A DNA stretch of 64,000 nucleotides, from the NCBI GenBank assembly GCA_942491735.1, contig CALOCN010000014.1, positions 434,001-498,000 on the forward strand, written 5' to 3'. The notes under the pieces were generated by a model. The model made no database searches, was not told the DNA's origin, and was given only the letters and a program-made list of their open reading frames with translations. This DNA is from CALOCN01 sp942491735 (GTDB lineage: Bacteria > Eisenbacteria > RBG-16-71-46 > JABDJR01). Both the position numbers and the translations under genes were made by a program. Each line of letters starts with the position of its first letter. The first letter of the stretch is position 1. This document shows, in pieces, positions 61,100 to 64,000 of the stretch.

Positions 61100-62452
61100 A
61101 TGGTGCTCGTGTGGGTATCCGGTCTCTTGTCGACAATCCTGTACGTGACGGCCCTGACCATACCCGACTGGGGGCGGGACTTCACGCGGTTTGGCGTAGT
61201 CTACACCGGGCTGGTCCTTGCCTACGTCGGGTTCGTGGCGGGATTGGTCCGGATCGTGTCATGGGGAGGACAATCGGGAACCCCGTCGTCACGCCTCCTG
61301 GCCGGGGTGTTTACCGGCGCCGTGGTGTTCCGCCTGCTCGGCCTCTTGGCGCCCCCCTCGTTGAGCGACGATCTGTACCGGTACCTGTGGGACGGTCGCT
61401 TGCTGCTGGAGGGGATCCCGCCCTACCGCTTTGCTCCCCTCGACCCCGCGTTGGCTCCCTATCGTGATGCGCTCTGGGGCTCCATCAACAACCCGCACCT
61501 TCCCACCATCTATCCCCCCCTGTTGTTGCTGGTGTTTGCCGCGGTGGCCTGGATCTCTCCCACGGTGGGGTTCTGGAAGGTGGTGGCCACCGGATTCGAT
61601 CTGGGAGCCGGTCTCTTCCTCGCCCTCGCCCTGAGACGCCTGGGGCGTTCCCCGGCCTGGGCCGGGGTGTACCTGTGGCATCCGTTGGTGGTTCTGGAAA
61701 TCTCCGGGAACGGCCACGCCGATGCGGTGGGGTGGTTCCTGGTCTCGATTGCCTTCTGGGCCTGGGCCGGTCGGCCCGGGTTGGGGACGGGGGTCGCCCT
61801 GACCCTGGCCGGTCTGGTGAAGTTCCTGCCCTGGGTGGTGTTGCCCCGTCTGATCCCGGCCCTGCGCGTGCGTTGGCTCCTCTTGCCGATCCTGGCCGGC
61901 TTGATCTATCTCCCGTTCCTGCTGGGGGAGGGCGGGGGGGTGGGAAGCCTCGGGGTGTTTGCTCGCAAGTGGCAGTCCAACGACTTCCTGTTCGGTTTCC
62001 TGATCCGTGAGGAGCCCCCCAGCGACGCGGCCCTGGTCACCGCCCGTCGGGTAGCCGGGGGGGTGTTCGCCCTCGTGTGGCTCACGGTTCTTCTTGCCCG
62101 CCGCCCGCTGGTCTCGACCTATGCCTGGATGTTGGCCGCGCTCCTCCTGCTGTCGCCGGTCGTGCACCCCTGGTATGTCCTGTGGCTTCTCCCCGCGGTG
62201 GTGCTCGGTCGCTGCCCGGCGTGGTGGTTGTGGAGCCTGACCGTGGTCCTCGCCTACCACCCGCTGCCGGAGTTTCGGGAACAGGGGATCTGGGTGGAGT
62301 CCATGTTTCTCAAGGGGCTGGAGTACCTCCCGGTGCTCGTGCTGATCCCCTGGCAGTTGTGGCTGGAACTCAAGCGATCCCAGTCGGTTAAGGGGACTCC
62401 CGGCGCCGTGTCGACCGGGAAAGGGAACTCCGAGCCTCCCGAAATCGTATGA
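61100..62452 (+). CDS. Polytopic membrane glycosyltransferase (GT87/GT-C-like)
   Basis: A 450-residue protein with about 11 membrane helices, of the GT-C type. The loop after TM3 has LSDDLYRYLWDGRLLLEGIPPYRFAP with the acidic pair typical of lipid-linked-sugar mannosyltransferases (DxD-like DD), then NPHLPTIYPP and GNGHADAVGW. Such enzymes use polyprenyl-phosphate sugars on the periplasmic side; acceptor unknown. ATG 61100 starts TM1 directly; the longer frame upstream is antisense to pyk. It is followed closely by the DUF697 gene (7 bp gap). Confidence 0.8.
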   Translation: MVLVWVSGLLSTILYVTALTIPDWGRDFTRFGVVYTGLVLAYVGFVAGLVRIVSWGGQSGTPSSRLLAGVFTGAVVFRLLGLLAPPSLSDDLYRYLWDGRLLLEGIPPYRFAPLDPALAPYRDALWGSINNPHLPTIYPPLLLLVFAAVAWISPTVGFWKVVATGFDLGAGLFLALALRRLGRSPAWAGVYLWHPLVVLEISGNGHADAVGWFLVSIAFWAWAGRPGLGTGVALTLAGLVKFLPWVVLPRLIPALRVRWLLLPILAGLIYLPFLLGEGGGVGSLGVFARKWQSNDFLFGFLIREEPPSDAALVTARRVAGGVFALVWLTVLLARRPLVSTYAWMLAALLLLSPVVHPWYVLWLLPAVVLGRCPAWWLWSLTVVLAYHPLPEFREQGIWVESMFLKGLEYLPVLVLIPWQLWLELKRSQSVKGTPGAVSTGKGNSEPPEIV

Positions 62453-62459
62453 TCAGGTG

Positions 62460-63611
62460 ATGCGAAACACACTGCGCAACGTGCTCATCCCCGTGCTGAT
62501 CGGTCTTGGCCTACTGGCCATCGTCGGCGTTCTGGGTTCCGGTCTCGTCCTGATCCGGGCGGCGGCCGATGTTCATCTCGCCCTGGGTTGGTTGGTGGCC
62601 GGGATCCTGGGGGCCGGTCTGGTCCTGGTCCTCGTCGTTCCCCTGGTCCAGGTGGCCCGCTTGCCTGGCGCGCTCGTGCGTCCCGCGCGGACCGAGGGGC
62701 CCAAGTGGGATGCGTTCGTGCTTCGCTATGCCCGGCGGCTGGGAGGCAACCCGTCTGTGGAACGGGTCGGGTTCGAGGGCCTGGAGACCCTGCGCACGTC
62801 CAAGGATCCGCGTGAGCTCGAGTCGGCGGTTGAAGGAGCGCTTGCCGTCCTGGAACGGGAAGCCAACGTGATCATCGCGCGGTTCGCCGCCACCGTCTTT
62901 ACCACCACAGCGGTTTCCCAGAGCGGTCGCATGGACACCGCCATCGTGCTCTCGGCCCAGTTCCGACTGGTGCGCGAGATTGCCGCGTTGTACTACCAAC
63001 GCCCCAACCTGCGCGAACTGTGGGAGCTCTACGGCAACGTGGGCGCCTCCGCGTTCTTTGCCGGGGAGATCCAGGACTCCGAGCTCATCGCGGTCCTGGG
63101 GGCTCCGGTCACCGCCGGGATCACCGGGTTCATTCCGGTCGCGGGAACGGACCCCCTGGTGACGCTCCTGGTGAGCAGTCTCATGGACGGGTCCGCCAAC
63201 GCCTTCATGACCCTCCGGGTCGGCGTGCTCTCGCGACGCTACTGCGGGATCCGGCTCACCACCGACAAGCGCCTGGTGGCCAGGAGCGCATCGCTCGAGG
63301 CCACCGCGATGCTGGGGGTGGTGGTGGGGCAGGGGGCAAACCGGGTGGCCTCGGCGACCCGCAAGCTCATCCTCGACGGGGCGGTCCGGGGCACGGGTCG
63401 GGCGGCCAAGGGGCTCTTCGGAAAGATCGGAAACCTTGCCGAACGTGCCGGTACGGCGGCGGTGGACACGACCCAGAGCGGAATCCGCTTCCTCAACGAG
63501 AGTCTCCGGTTCTGGGAGACCGTGGCCGAGAGCGAAGACCCCGCGGCGGAACTGAAAAGCGCGGCGGGACCGTCGCCCCGCCGCGCTGATCTTGGGAAAC
63601 GGGTGGTCTAG
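62460..63611 (+). CDS. DUF697-domain membrane protein
   Basis: A 383-residue protein with two N-terminal membrane segments (about 8-28 and 42-68) and a cytoplasmic part that matches DUF697 (AVSQSGRMDTAIVLSAQFRLVREIAALYYQRPNLRELWELYGNVGASAFFA), followed by a further amphipathic or membrane segment (VTAGITGFIPVAGTDPLVTLLVSSL). In other proteins DUF697 is linked to GTPase domains, but no GTPase motif is seen here. GTG 62457 immediately precedes ATG 62460; either may start translation. It lies 7 bp after the glycosyltransferase gene, probably in the same operon. Function unknown. Confidence 0.78.
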   Translation: MRNTLRNVLIPVLIGLGLLAIVGVLGSGLVLIRAAADVHLALGWLVAGILGAGLVLVLVVPLVQVARLPGALVRPARTEGPKWDAFVLRYARRLGGNPSVERVGFEGLETLRTSKDPRELESAVEGALAVLEREANVIIARFAATVFTTTAVSQSGRMDTAIVLSAQFRLVREIAALYYQRPNLRELWELYGNVGASAFFAGEIQDSELIAVLGAPVTAGITGFIPVAGTDPLVTLLVSSLMDGSANAFMTLRVGVLSRRYCGIRLTTDKRLVARSASLEATAMLGVVVGQGANRVASATRKLILDGAVRGTGRAAKGLFGKIGNLAERAGTAAVDTTQSGIRFLNESLRFWETVAESEDPAAELKSAAGPSPRRADLGKRVV

Positions 63612-64000
63612 AACCCGTCGTCTTCCATCCGCTGGAGATGGAAACGCTGACGCTCGCGCTCGAGGCCCCGCTCCTTGCGGTGGAGCTGATCCTGGGAGCG
63701 ACGGAGCTCACGATGAATCCGGTGCCGGCTCTCGTTGCGAAGCCGGTGTGTTTCATGACGTCGCTCGCTGCGGAGCTCGTTGTTCAGGGTGCGCTGCAAC
63801 TCCCGCTGCGCCCGGCCCAGTTCCCGCTGCCACTGGCGGCTGTTGTGCTGGATCTCGTACCGCAGGTCGTCGAGCAGGTCGTTGATCTGGATTCGCAGGT
63901 CCTGCATCCCCTCGCGCAGCTCGCGCTGATGACGGGGGTGAAGGTCGTCGAGGTCGATATCCAGGTCGGGGAGCCGGTGAAACTCCAGGTTCCCGTGGCG
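63608..64000 (-). CDS. Charged coiled-coil protein, 3' part (5' end outside window)
   Basis: The frame is open to the right edge, so the gene starts beyond it. The visible 130 residues are highly charged and helical, rich in Arg, Glu, Gln, His and Leu, with repeated QRELRR/ERRH-type heptads, predicting a coiled coil. No family recognised. The upstream visible part includes LPDLDIDLDDLHPRHQREL. The stop overlaps the DUF697 gene's stop by 4 bp, convergently. Confidence 0.65.
   Translation of the reverse strand, partial: RHGNLEFHRLPDLDIDLDDLHPRHQRELREGMQDLRIQINDLLDDLRYEIQHNSRQWQRELGRAQRELQRTLNNELRSERRHETHRLRNESRHRIHRELRRSQDQLHRKERGLERERQRFHLQRMEDDGF

Noticed and set aside
1..64000. CRISPR arrays, tRNA, rRNA, IS elements or phage genes
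   Set aside because: Looked for short regular repeats, CCA-ended cloverleafs, transposase or integrase motifs in the gaps and translations; none seen.

Overview
The window is about 64 kb of GC-rich, tightly packed chromosome from a Gram-negative (diderm) bacterium. Outer-membrane porins, TolC, lipoproteins, periplasmic adaptors and Sec signal peptides are all present. High GC, many secreted proteins ending in short tag-like tails, fibronectin-III/beta-propeller lipoproteins, DUF3604 and MASE-type sensors suggest an uncultured FCB-like lineage (Eisenbacteria/Krumholzibacteriota type). That placement is an impression from protein style, not a phylogeny. I see no rRNA, tRNA, CRISPR array, transposase or prophage.

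Layout. 1-7.5 kb: an RND pump (5' end outside the window), then a MacA-like adaptor, a split MacB ATPase and permease, and a TolC-like channel. 7.7-12.7 kb: DcaP-type porin, periplasmic alpha-carbonic anhydrase, a second outer-membrane protein and a DUF3604 protein. 12.7-17.4 kb: rsgA (with an upstream in-frame mini-ORF), a BrkB/YihY membrane protein, a soluble Ser/Thr kinase and a NYN-LOTUS protein. 17.5-20.4 kb: sugar epimerase, glycosyltransferase and Gfo/Idh oxidoreductase. 20.5-25.2 kb: membrane-anchored MsrB-MsrA, metallophosphoesterase, PLP trans-sulfuration enzyme and a secreted Cys-containing protein. 25.3-28.5 kb: mrfB-mrfA (yprB-yprA) DNA-repair pair. 28.6-35.6 kb: complete phosphate regulon phoB-phoR-pstS-pstC-pstA-pstB-phoU, with matching 11-bp-spaced GTCAC repeats before phoB and pstS. 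35.6-39.2 kb: rhodanese-like lipoprotein, MBL-fold lipoprotein and a large membrane phosphodiesterase with TPRs. 39.2-43.9 kb: pabC-pabB facing dinB-DUF72 across a perfect palindrome. 43.9-50 kb: FN3/beta-propeller protein, adenosine deaminase, periplasmic TPR protein and a small zinc protein. 50-55.6 kb: an unrecognised helical protein, a 680-bp non-coding-looking interval, a MASE-type histidine kinase without the H-box His, and an M15-type peptidase. 55.6-64 kb: hybrid kinase, pcnB, DUF2064 transferase, pyk, a polytopic glycosyltransferase, a DUF697 protein and the 3' end of a charged coiled-coil gene.

The clearest regulatory story is phosphate starvation: PhoR-PhoB probably activates its own operon and pst through the two repeats, and PhoU closes the feedback. 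PstC carries an inserted segment that looks like part of PstS. The most novel-looking locus is at 51.7-52.1 kb on the minus strand: a sigma-54-like promoter, a strong ribosome binding site, a 30-residue Trp-rich peptide gene containing a tandem repeat, and two terminator-like hairpins around a further structured stretch.
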